Below are positions 25,743 through 33,401 of a stretch of DNA of 38,047 nucleotides, in pieces. Location of the stretch: contig CAQFKO010000005.1 in assembly GCA_948787875.1 (NCBI GenBank), positions 1 through 38,047 on the forward strand, in the 5' to 3' direction. Positions within the stretch are counted from its first letter, which is position 1. Each line of letters opens with the position of its first letter. This DNA is from an uncultured Eubacteriales bacterium. Lineage in GTDB: Bacteria > Bacillota > Clostridia > Christensenellales > UBA1242. The position numbers were made by a program, and so were the translations under genes. The notes beneath the pieces were generated by a model that did not search any database, was not told the origin of the DNA, and worked only from the letters and a program-made list of their open reading frames with translations.

Positions 25743-27110
25743 TTACTTTTTTGAAGAACTTTTGCTGTCTTTGGTTGCCTCCAAAATTGAAGCAATAGAA
25801 CCAAACTCTTTTTTGTTAAAAGTTTTTGTTTGCTTCTTGTTAATCTCTTTTGCATCAGCTTTTGTTTCAACATTTTCTGCCGGTTTTTCTTCAACATCAA
25901 GCTCTTTGTTTTCATTTTGCTCTAAGTTTGGTTCGACGATATTATCGTTTTTTTCCTCTTCAAAATCATTTGAACTTTCATTTTTTAAATCATTTTTCAA
26001 GTTATTTTGATTTAGTGCAAAATTTTCTTTAATATCTTCCTTATCAAAAACATTTTCTTCAACAGCAGAGTTTTCGGCAAGTTCGCTTTGAACTGCATTA
26101 TTTTTATTATCGTCAGACTCTAATTTGGCAATATACTCTTCTGCTTGCCTTATTAGTTCGTCTGCATCAAAATCATTATAAACAAGTTCGTCATTATCTT
26201 CATTTTCTTGAACCTTTCCCATATATTCAAGCCCTTTATCTTTTGCGATTTTCAAAAGAGCCTCTTCCATTTCATTGGAAAGCGAGTTGGAAAATTCGAT
26301 TTTTCTTTGTTCTTCAAGTTCTTTTTTCTTTCTTTCTTTTTCTTCTTGCCTTTCTTTATAAATGCCGTAATAAATGTCTAATTCTTTGTCTTGTTCAGAA
26401 CGCTCATGCTCTTCAAAATGAACATTTGCGACAAGTTCACTTGGAATGTTATATTTTTTTATAAGCTCAAAAACCTTATCAACATTTGCAATCTCTTCCC
26501 TTGAATGCGCATCGGAAGAAACAACAAACATACAACCGCTTGCAATAAGGTCTTCAATATCATTTTCAGACAAATTCATGTGGCGACTGCTCAGTTCAAT
26601 CATAACGCCCTTATCTCTGCACGCACAGCCGATTTTGTATAGGTCAGTTTTTATTATGGAATTTGGGTGAACAATAATTGTTATCGGATATTTTTCAATC
26701 GCATTCAAAAAGGCATTTGTTGCCTTTTGAGTCGCATCAACTTTGCCTTGTCCACCCCAAATTCCCGCAAAATCGGTTTTAATTAATCTGTGATAGCCCA
26801 CAAGCAAAATGTCAATAACAGACAGCGTTTCATTGTCAATGTCGATTGTTCCGTCTTCTGAAATAATGTCTGCCTCTATTCCAAGCAAAACTTTGGTCTT
26901 TGACCAACTGTTAATTTCATCAACTATTTCGCGCGCTTTAAAAAGTTTTTCTTTGTTGGTGCAAAAAAGATGTTTAAAGCCGTGGTCGGTTATTCCGATT
27001 TCTTTTAATCCGATTTCATTTGCCGCCATAGCCATTTCTTCAATTGAATTTTTGCCATGAAAAAATCTGCTATTTTTTGTATGTGTATGGAAGTCTGCAA
27101 GAAGTTTCAT
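25743..27110 (-). CDS. PHP-family phosphoesterase with a long acidic tail
   Basis: A 455-residue protein. Residues 1-235 are a PHP metal-dependent phosphoesterase (ADFHTHT at 6-10, GITDHG, VHPNS, VVSSDAH), related to YcdX and histidinol-phosphatase-like enzymes. Residues about 236-455 are a charged, predicted-disordered extension: first a Glu/Lys/Arg helix (ERQEEKERKKKELEEQRK), then Asn/Glu-rich low complexity, ending in a short conserved-looking KKEFGSIASILEA segment. Start at 27110 has GGGTGAC before the ATG and overlaps the end of murB by 41 nt. PHP proteins beside murB are usually about 240-300 residues, so the tail is unusual. Confidence 0.88.
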   Translation of the reverse strand: MKLLADFHTHTKNSRFFHGKNSIEEMAMAANEIGLKEIGITDHGFKHLFCTNKEKLFKAREIVDEINSWSKTKVLLGIEADIISEDGTIDIDNETLSVIDILLVGYHRLIKTDFAGIWGGQGKVDATQKATNAFLNAIEKYPITIIVHPNSIIKTDLYKIGCACRDKGVMIELSSRHMNLSENDIEDLIASGCMFVVSSDAHSREEIANVDKVFELIKKYNIPSELVANVHFEEHERSEQDKELDIYYGIYKERQEEKERKKKELEEQRKIEFSNSLSNEMEEALLKIAKDKGLEYMGKVQENEDNDELVYNDFDADELIRQAEEYIAKLESDDNKNNAVQSELAENSAVEENVFDKEDIKENFALNQNNLKNDLKNESSNDFEEEKNDNIVEPNLEQNENKELDVEEKPAENVETKADAKEINKKQTKTFNKKEFGSIASILEATKDSKSSSKK

Positions 27111-27996
27111 CTTTGTCACCCACTTTTTCGATTTCAGGAACAAGAGTAACACCAAATTGCTTTTCTACCGAATTTTGAACTTTTGACAAAAGCCTTAAAA
27201 AATCAATAACGCTTCCGCCATTTTCATTAATAAAAAAGTTTGAATGCTTTGTTGACACAACAACACCGCCAACCCTAAGCCCTTTTAGCCCGCATCTTTC
27301 AATATAAAAGCCTGCTGATTTGTTTCCTACTTTTTGAAACACAGAGCCTAATGACAGACCGCTTGGTTGTGACCTACTACGCAAAAAGGTATACTCATTC
27401 GCTAGTTTCATTATATCATACTCATTTTTATTTTCAAACAAAAAAGTGGCGCTTAAAATAATAAACCCCGTCAAATTTGAATAATGATAGCCAAACTTTA
27501 TTTCATTTTTGTTTAGTTCAAAAATTTTGCCCGCGCCAAAAACTTTTACGGAAACAAGATGGTCGGAAATGGAATACCCAAAAGCGCCCGCATTGCTCAT
27601 TATTGCTCCGCCCACAGTTGCGGGAATTCCCACAAGCCCCTCAACTCCCGCAAGATTATTCTTTTTTAATTGCTCACAAAACTTTGTTAAAAGCACGCCC
27701 GCCGATACCTTTGCTTGCTTGCCCTTAATTTCCACCTCGTCACTCATTTTTGCTGTTATTATCACAGGGTAAGAAATATTTTCCACAAACAAAATATTGC
27801 TTAAATTTCCAACCACCTTAAAATATGTTTTTGTGCCGTGCAAAAAACACACCAACCTCTCTAACTGCCTTTCGGTTTTAGGAAATATTGCAAGCCTTAT
27901 TATTCCGCCAAGCTTTATTGACGAGCTTAGCGAAACATCAAAATTTTCAATAAATTCAAGTTTATTTTTTTCTAAATATTTTACAATTCTCTTCAA
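27070..27996 (-). CDS. murB: UDP-N-acetylenolpyruvoylglucosamine reductase
   Basis: A 308-residue FAD enzyme of type II MurB: GIPATVGGAIMSNAGAFGY (FAD-binding turn), PSGLSLGSVFQKV with the catalytic Ser, AGFYIERCGLKGLRVGG, and HSNFFINENG near the C-terminus. It reduces enolpyruvyl-UDP-GlcNAc to UDP-MurNAc in peptidoglycan synthesis. I chose a TTG start at 27996, preceded by GGGAG at 7 nt; an in-frame TTG at 28029 lacks a ribosome site. It overlaps the following PHP gene by 41 nt. Confidence 0.93.
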   Translation of the reverse strand: MKRIVKYLEKNKLEFIENFDVSLSSSIKLGGIIRLAIFPKTERQLERLVCFLHGTKTYFKVVGNLSNILFVENISYPVIITAKMSDEVEIKGKQAKVSAGVLLTKFCEQLKKNNLAGVEGLVGIPATVGGAIMSNAGAFGYSISDHLVSVKVFGAGKIFELNKNEIKFGYHYSNLTGFIILSATFLFENKNEYDIMKLANEYTFLRSRSQPSGLSLGSVFQKVGNKSAGFYIERCGLKGLRVGGVVVSTKHSNFFINENGGSVIDFLRLLSKVQNSVEKQFGVTLVPEIEKVGDKDETSCRLPYTYKK

Positions 27997-28045
27997 AATG
28001 GTTCTCCCAAAAGCAAATTGAGTTTGCAATGGGTCAGTATAAAAC

Positions 28046-29230
28046 TTAAATAAAAAGCTTTTTTACGCTGTAATTGTCGATATTTTGAGATGCTATGTCT
28101 AACATAACACCGCTTTTGTAGCCCGAATTATCAATAGTTGTTGTTGCAAACATTCCAATATCACAAAGCTTTTTTTGAACATTTTGACTAACCAAATATT
28201 GCACGAATTTTTCGGCATACTCCCTTTTTGTTGCATCATTAATATTAGCTAGAAGCATAAACTGAACAAGGTCGCTCTGCGCAAAAATCGGCTGATATAT
28301 TACCTCGTCGATTTTTCCTAAGCTTACCCTTCCTTCCAGCCTTGCAATGTCACGCTGTGTGCCAAGAAGCATTGTGCTCTTTCCCGCAATAAAATTGTTG
28401 TAAGCATAATATTGTGATTGTTCTAATGTTTCGCTATCAATATCAACATCAGAATTAGATACTAACCCCTTATTAGTGTATGCTTCAAATGCGTTTTGTG
28501 GTAGTTGATATTTGCCTTTTCCAAAGCCAATTGAAAAGATAGTTTTTGTGCTGTTATGTGAAGTAACTTTGTAACCGGCAGAAAGCGAAATATCAGCCAA
28601 ACTCAATTTGCCGTTTTCTGCTAGTTGAGCAATACTTTCTCCCTCTCCAAGTGTAATATTATTTTCCGAAATATAGTTTGCAAAAGCCCCCGCTTTTTCT
28701 GCCGAATCCAGCTTTGACTTTGTTGTCATCAAGCAATAATTTCCTCTGCACCAAGCCACAGCCATCAAATCCTTGCCCATTTTTCCTGCATCTAAAAAAT
28801 TGGTGGCAGTATCAAATTTTGTATTTTTGTCAAAAGTACTTATATTATTCTTTAACTTTTCCGCAACCCCATAAGAGCATGAAAACAAGTCCGGACTTTC
28901 TCCCATGGCAAGAAGATTTAAGCATTCATACTCTGATAAATTTCTAACCATTATATAAAGCCCTTTGTTTTTGCTTTGAAAAGTTTTTGCGCTATTATTT
29001 AAAAAACTTACTTTTGATGCTGACCCGCTTTCAAAAGTATCAATATTCCAAATCTCAATAATTCCCTGATACTTGCTTTTTGAACCCAAAAAAGTGTTGT
29101 AAATCATGCTTAGGTTGTCATCACTTTTTATTCTTAATTGAGGAAGAACAATCAAAAGCACCAAAACAAGCACGGCAATAACCATGCGCTTAACAACTTT
29201 TAAAATCTGTTTTGGATTAAACTTTTTCAT
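28046..29230 (-). CDS. Membrane-anchored extracellular solute-binding-like protein
   Basis: A 394-residue protein with one N-terminal membrane helix (about residues 11-30) and no lipobox, followed by a family-1 solute-binding-like fold: an IIEIWNIDTF opening, FLNNSAKTFQSKNKGLYI, the ligand-region phrase FIAGKSTMLLGTQRDIARLE, and a YAEKFVQYLVS end. No ABC permease or ATPase is adjacent. It lies between uvrC and murB, with no clear ribosome site at the ATG (29230); an alternative TTG start at 29251 lacks one as well. It may be a sensor or scaffold rather than a transport receptor (inference). Confidence 0.7.
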   Translation of the reverse strand: MKKFNPKQILKVVKRMVIAVLVLVLLIVLPQLRIKSDDNLSMIYNTFLGSKSKYQGIIEIWNIDTFESGSASKVSFLNNSAKTFQSKNKGLYIMVRNLSEYECLNLLAMGESPDLFSCSYGVAEKLKNNISTFDKNTKFDTATNFLDAGKMGKDLMAVAWCRGNYCLMTTKSKLDSAEKAGAFANYISENNITLGEGESIAQLAENGKLSLADISLSAGYKVTSHNSTKTIFSIGFGKGKYQLPQNAFEAYTNKGLVSNSDVDIDSETLEQSQYYAYNNFIAGKSTMLLGTQRDIARLEGRVSLGKIDEVIYQPIFAQSDLVQFMLLANINDATKREYAEKFVQYLVSQNVQKKLCDIGMFATTTIDNSGYKSGVMLDIASQNIDNYSVKKLFI

Positions 29231-29295
29231 ACAATAAACAATATGAAGCAAAGCTTAAAAATATGATTTGAACCTGTTTTATAGACAAAATAAAA

Positions 29296-29315
29296 GCAAC
29301 CAAAAATTTGATTGC
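29296..29315 (-). terminator. Intrinsic terminator after uvrC
   Basis: On the minus strand a 9-bp stem (GCAATCAAA / TTTGGTTGC, one G:T pair) is followed by TTTTATTTT, just past the uvrC stop codon. Confidence 0.75.
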
Positions 29316-29321
29316 CAATTA

Positions 29322-31154
29322 TTAAATACTGTCTTTGTGATAAAATTCAAAAATGATTTCAGCCAAAGCTTCACCTATGCCCTCCGCTTTTGCAAGGTCG
29401 TTCTTGCTTGCTTTGGAAATCGCTTCAACCGAACGGAAATGTTTTAACAGTGACGTAATCTTTTTTTCTCCCAAACCCTCTATTTCCGAAAGCGAACTTT
29501 TTAAGGATTTGCCCCTTAATTGTCTGTGAAAAGTTATTGCAAATCTGTGTGATTCATCCCTCACTCTTTGAAGAAGTCTTAAAACATAGTCTGATTTTTT
29601 TAGTCTTAAAGGTTGATTGCTTTTTGTTGTGCAAATTTCTTCGTCACGCTTTGCAAGTGAAATTATCGGAATATTCAATCCAAGTGCGGTCACTGCCTCT
29701 GCCGCTGAATGAAGCTGTCCAAATCCACCATCAATCAAAATCAAATCAGGACGTTTTTCAAAATTAGGCTTACATTCAAGCATATCGCTCAGTCGCCTTG
29801 TCAAAGTTTCATGCATAGATGCAAAGTCGTCAGCCCCTTCAACCGTTTTTATTTTAAATTTGCGATATTCTTTATACGCTGGTTCTCCGTTTTCAAAAAC
29901 AACCATGCTTGAAACACTGAACTTTCCGCTGATATTAGATATATCAAAGCCCTCGATTCTTACTAAACGTTTTAAGCCAAGCATTTCTTTTAGCCTTTCG
30001 GTTGCCTCTAAGGTCATTTTATATTTTTTTTCTATCCTGTCACGAGAATGAGCCAGATATTCGTTGGCATTTCGCTCTGCATTTTGCAAAAGCTCAACCT
30101 TGACTCCAATCTTTGGAACAACCACCTTAACCGCTCTTCCGAACTGCATAAGCAGATAACCTTGCAACATTTCTTTTTGTTCTTCTTCAAGTCCTTTTAA
30201 CACAATCTCTTTTGCAAGCATAGACTTTTCTTGATAATGATGTGAAATAAATTGCAACAGCAAATCAGACTTTTCGCCCACGACTTCGGTAATCGGAAAG
30301 TTAAACTGCCCCACATTTTTGCCTTTTCTTATCATCATCACATTTATGCAATACACATCATCTTGTTCTGCAATTGCAAAAACATCAAAGTCACTTTCGG
30401 TTGAAAGTTCGGTAATAAGTTCTTTGTCAATATTTTCAACAGAACGAAGCATGTTTCTTAACGACAAAGCCTCTTCAAATTTAAGTTCTTTTGCACAGTC
30501 ATTCATTTTTTGTTTTAACTGTTTTTTTATGTCACCCGTTTTTCCATTCAAAAAATCAATAACCTTATTTAAAACCTCATAATATGCCTTTTCATTTTCA
30601 TAAGAAATGCAAGGAGCAACACAGTTTCCTATTTCTCCGTGAATGCAAGGTCTTGAAAGAGTTTCGATTTTGCTGAAATTTTTGTTACACCACCTTATAG
30701 GATAAGCAGACTTAATAAGAGTGATTAATTCAGAAATTCTTGTTCCCGTGACATATGGGCCAAATAACAACACATTAGATTCTGACTTGGGTCTACGAGC
30801 AACCTGAATTCTTGGAAAACGCTCGTTCATATCGATTTTTATATAAGGAAAGCTTTTGTCGTCTTTGAGCAAAATATTATATTTTGGCTTATATTTTTTT
30901 ATTAAATTGTTTTCAAGCGAAAAAGCATCAAGTTCGGAATTGGTTAAAATATAATCAAAATGGTCAATATTTGATACCAAAGCATAGGTTTTTTCAGTTT
31001 TTAAACTGTCGTCAAAATAACTTTTTACCCTTCGCCTAAGCGCCTTTGCCTTGCCCACATAAATAACCTCATCGTCAATATTTTTCATGATATAAACACC
31101 CGAGGTTTCTGGCAATTCATTTTTTACCTTTTCTAAAAGCTCAAATTTATTCAT
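29322..31154 (-). CDS. uvrC: Excinuclease ABC subunit C
   Basis: A 610-residue UvrC. It has an N-terminal GIY-YIG nuclease (SGVYIMKN...VIYVGKAK), a cysteine set (CIHG...CVAPC), a UVR domain near residue 205-235, a RNase-H-like C-terminal nuclease (GFDISNISG, LILIDGGFGQ), and paired helix-hairpin-helix motifs at the end (IEGLGEKK, AEGIGEAL). It makes both incisions in nucleotide excision repair. The ATG at 31154 is the only start consistent with the family. It has no Shine-Dalgarno site; a TATAAT ends 6 nt upstream, so the mRNA is predicted to be leaderless, as for uvrB. Confidence 0.97.
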   Translation of the reverse strand: MNKFELLEKVKNELPETSGVYIMKNIDDEVIYVGKAKALRRRVKSYFDDSLKTEKTYALVSNIDHFDYILTNSELDAFSLENNLIKKYKPKYNILLKDDKSFPYIKIDMNERFPRIQVARRPKSESNVLLFGPYVTGTRISELITLIKSAYPIRWCNKNFSKIETLSRPCIHGEIGNCVAPCISYENEKAYYEVLNKVIDFLNGKTGDIKKQLKQKMNDCAKELKFEEALSLRNMLRSVENIDKELITELSTESDFDVFAIAEQDDVYCINVMMIRKGKNVGQFNFPITEVVGEKSDLLLQFISHHYQEKSMLAKEIVLKGLEEEQKEMLQGYLLMQFGRAVKVVVPKIGVKVELLQNAERNANEYLAHSRDRIEKKYKMTLEATERLKEMLGLKRLVRIEGFDISNISGKFSVSSMVVFENGEPAYKEYRKFKIKTVEGADDFASMHETLTRRLSDMLECKPNFEKRPDLILIDGGFGQLHSAAEAVTALGLNIPIISLAKRDEEICTTKSNQPLRLKKSDYVLRLLQRVRDESHRFAITFHRQLRGKSLKSSLSEIEGLGEKKITSLLKHFRSVEAISKASKNDLAKAEGIGEALAEIIFEFYHKDSI

Positions 31155-31160
31155 ATTTTA

Positions 31161-31169
31161 ATTATAGCA
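31161..31169 (-). promoter_or_regulatory. uvrC promoter, extended -10, predicted leaderless start
   Basis: On the minus strand TGC-TATAAT (TATAAT at 31161-31166, TG at 31168-31169), an extended -10. The expected -35 position is only T-rich. Six nt separate the box from the ATG. It lies just downstream of the terminator at 31182-31219. Confidence 0.65.
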
Positions 31170-31181
31170 CAACTTTTTAAA

Positions 31182-31219
31182 AATAAAAATGAAATACATT
31201 ATTGCATTTCATTTTTATT
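31182..31219 (-). terminator. Terminator overlapping the end of the first kinase-like gene
   Basis: Perfect 14-bp arms AATAAAAATGAAAT / ATTTCATTTTTATT with a 10-nt loop. The upstream arm encodes the last codons of the kinase-like gene, and its stop codon lies in the loop. T-rich sequence follows on the minus strand. Confidence 0.75.
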
Positions 31220-32230
31220 AATTTCGGTCAACAATTTTTTTGCATTTTTTTTGCCAACCATGGTATACAAATATCCTTTTAAATTTTTTAATTCATTTAC
31301 TCTTTTAAACTTCGGATTATCCAAACAACGATTGATTGCCTTTAAAAACTTTTGCATTGCCGCAGTGCAAAGTTCGCTGTTTCGCGAAATATTGTAATAT
31401 TCTTCAAAGAAATTATATGTTCTGTTATCATAAAACTTAAAGTGAATATCGTCAATATAATCTTGCGGTTTGCTGTTAACAATAAACATTTTTATTAATT
31501 CATTAATAAAATAATAGCCTCTGTTATTAAAACGCTCTAATTGACTTTTTTCATTAACTTCAAATTTTTGGTCAATAATTTTTAAATTATTATCGTCTAA
31601 AAATATATTAGAAGAATATAAATCGGGCAAAGAATATTTACCTTCCATATAAATTTTATAGGCATCTAAAATCAACTTTTCAATTTTACTGTCTGGCAAA
31701 GATTCCAAAATGCTGTTTATCTTTATAAAATCATTGATATAAAATCTGTAAATTTCCATATTATCAGCTTTTAAAGGATTTTTAAGCTTTATTTGATATT
31801 CCTCAAAAGTCATTTCGTTTTTGTAATTTCCATAAAAATCTTCGATATTAGGAACATATAATTCTCTTCCCTTTGCCTGTTCCTCTAAAATGTAATAAGA
31901 AATATATGGCAAAGTGCTTCTTGTCTTTTTATAAGGGGTCGGAAGTTTGAGCCAAGCATATATTTTTGGAACAGCAATTCCAGAACCTTCAAGCGATTTT
32001 ATTTCGTTATAATAAAAATCAAAATATTCTTTAAACTTATGTTCTTCAAAATCGCCGGCTTTTATTCTAAACTCTTTTACAATAAAATCGTTACCCACAT
32101 AATAGGCAAAGCCCTCGTTTCCAAAATTATAATCAACTTCATTATTATTTATTTTTTCAATATAACTTAGCAAAAGTTGATCATAACTCATCTTGCATTC
32201 AACTTCCTTACTTTTATCAAAAATATTCAT
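31199..32230 (-). CDS. Divergent protein-kinase-fold protein, paralogue 1
   Basis: A 343-residue protein with kinase-fold landmarks in order: a Gly loop (G37-N-E-G40), a VKEF strand with candidate ATP-binding Lys52, a hinge (YYILEE, 112-117), a catalytic-loop match D203-L-Y-S-S-N208, and a metal-binding Asp220 in KIID. The Asp/Asn spacing is that of kinases and aminoglycoside phosphotransferases. No membrane segment. It is about as distant from known kinases as its neighbour, which it resembles in size and landmark order. The 32230 start matches the paralogue's N-terminus and lies 6 nt after a -10 box. Substrate unknown. Confidence 0.65.
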   Translation of the reverse strand: MNIFDKSKEVECKMSYDQLLLSYIEKINNNEVDYNFGNEGFAYYVGNDFIVKEFRIKAGDFEEHKFKEYFDFYYNEIKSLEGSGIAVPKIYAWLKLPTPYKKTRSTLPYISYYILEEQAKGRELYVPNIEDFYGNYKNEMTFEEYQIKLKNPLKADNMEIYRFYINDFIKINSILESLPDSKIEKLILDAYKIYMEGKYSLPDLYSSNIFLDDNNLKIIDQKFEVNEKSQLERFNNRGYYFINELIKMFIVNSKPQDYIDDIHFKFYDNRTYNFFEEYYNISRNSELCTAAMQKFLKAINRCLDNPKFKRVNELKNLKGYLYTMVGKKNAKKLLTEINKNEMQ

Positions 32231-32236
32231 AAAAAT

Positions 32237-32265
32237 ATTTTAACACAAAAAACCATTATTGTAAA
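32237..32265 (-). promoter_or_regulatory. Promoter of kinase-like gene 1, predicted leaderless start
   Basis: On the minus strand TTTACA (32260-32265), exactly 17 nt, then TAAAAT (32237-32242) with an upstream TG (extended -10). Six nt to the ATG; no Shine-Dalgarno sequence fits in between. Confidence 0.65.
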
Positions 32266-32281
32266 TAGCCATTGATAATTA

Positions 32282-32327
32282 TGCCGTAAATACCCAAAAA
32301 ATAAGGTGTTATGTTTGTCATAACACC
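32282..32327 (-). repeat. Dispersed palindromic element, copy 3, acting as terminator
   Basis: Perfect arms GGTGTTATG (32305-32313) and CATAACACC (32319-32327), loop TTTGT on the plus strand. On the minus strand it follows the stop of kinase-like gene 2 by 6 nt and runs into TTATTTTTT, so it should terminate. Its flank is the most diverged of the four copies. Confidence 0.78.
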
Positions 32328-32333
32328 TTTAAT

Positions 32334-33284
32334 TTAAAAAGATTTTTCTATATTTTCTATAACTTTTTTTACATCTTCCATTTCGAGCAAATCTTTTAAT
32401 TCCCTTAAAATTTCCGTATAATCATATTTATTTTTTATAGCAGGCGAAAGCAATTTGTTTGTTTTTCCAACAAACTTGGAAACCACTTTTGCACTAAGTT
32501 TTCTGTTTTCTTCATTCAGCCTAACCAAATTATTCACTCTGGCAGCTTCATTGTTAACAAAAGTATAGGCTCTTTTATTATCTTTAAAAAGTTTCAAAAT
32601 ATCTGTAAGAGCTATAATTTTATATTCGTTATCGGAATACTCTTCCGCCTTTGTTGAAAAAGCAAGGTCAATATGCGTAAGTTTTTTGCCGTCAAATATA
32701 ACATTATCTGATTTAAGGTCTACCATACTATATAGCTGTTGCTTGTTCATATAATAATCGCTCAAAATAAAATTTTCAAGATTTGAATCGTTTATTTCTG
32801 CAAGCTTTTCGTTTGTATCAATAAATGCTCTCAAATAAGTTTCAACTATTTTCTCAAACAATAAGCCATAGCCATTATTTATTGCCACATTAAATTCAAA
32901 TTTGGAACAAAAATCTTTACAAAGATTATAACTGTCACAAAGTATTCTGTCTTCAAATAGTTCCTTGCCCTTTATCCTCTCTTCCAAAACATAGCAGTTT
33001 AACAAATCTTCTTCATTTGGAACAAAAACGCTGGAATAAATTTTTGGCAACAGATAACCAAGTTCCGAAAAATGACCAAATTCTTTTAAATAATTTTGAA
33101 AATCAGTTTTGTCCTTTTCAAACAAAGCAAATTCTTTTACAACAAAATCCTCATCAATAAAATACACTGTGCCCTCACCGCCAGATTTGTTTGTAAACCT
33201 TTTCAAATTAGGAATAAGCATTAGCAAAGCTTCATTATATTGTGATTCTCTAAAATCATTTAAACTATTTACCAATTTGTTCAT
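32334..33284 (-). CDS. Divergent protein-kinase-fold protein, paralogue 2
   Basis: A 316-residue protein with the same landmark order as the gene at 31199: Gly loop G35-G-E-G38, VVKEF with Lys50, hinge CYVLEE (97-102), catalytic loop D189-L-K-S-D-N194 and HIDLAF with Asp206. The D-L-K-x-x-N form is closer to the eukaryote-like kinase consensus than paralogue 1. The final 100 residues are helical and charged. No membrane helix. It has its own TTTACA/TATAAT promoter with only 6 nt to the ATG and is bounded on both sides by the palindromic element. Substrate unknown; a small-molecule phosphotransferase is the main alternative. Confidence 0.68.
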   Translation of the reverse strand: MNKLVNSLNDFRESQYNEALLMLIPNLKRFTNKSGGEGTVYFIDEDFVVKEFALFEKDKTDFQNYLKEFGHFSELGYLLPKIYSSVFVPNEEDLLNCYVLEERIKGKELFEDRILCDSYNLCKDFCSKFEFNVAINNGYGLLFEKIVETYLRAFIDTNEKLAEINDSNLENFILSDYYMNKQQLYSMVDLKSDNVIFDGKKLTHIDLAFSTKAEEYSDNEYKIIALTDILKLFKDNKRAYTFVNNEAARVNNLVRLNEENRKLSAKVVSKFVGKTNKLLSPAIKNKYDYTEILRELKDLLEMEDVKKVIENIEKSF

Positions 33285-33290
33285 AGATTA

Positions 33291-33319
33291 ATTATACCAC
33301 AAATTTAATATTTTGTAAA
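33291..33319 (-). promoter_or_regulatory. Promoter of kinase-like gene 2, predicted leaderless start
   Basis: On the minus strand TTTACA (33314-33319), exactly 17 nt, then TATAAT (33291-33296), preceded by TGG (extended -10). Six nt (TAATCT) separate it from the ATG. Confidence 0.75.
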
Positions 33320-33342
33320 TATTTATTTTTTTTAAAATAAAA

Positions 33343-33385
33343 GGTGTTATGACAAACATAACACCCCAAAATTTCGGCATTTATA
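33343..33385 (+). repeat. Dispersed palindromic element, copy 4, also a prfA terminator
   Basis: Perfect arms GGTGTTATG (33343-33351) and CATAACACC (33357-33365) around ACAAA, then the conserved flank (CCAAAATTTCGGCATTTATA). On the minus strand it lies about 35 nt past the prfA stop and runs into TTTTATTTT, so it should terminate prfA. Confidence 0.82.
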
Positions 33386-33401
33386 TTAAATTAAACAATT
33401 T

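Noticed and set aside
28091..28111. Fifth copy of the GGTGTTATG/CATAACACC palindrome
   Set aside because: It shares CATAACACC and a similar loop, but the other arm is degraded, no flank is present, and it lies inside codons of the solute-binding gene. Most likely chance.
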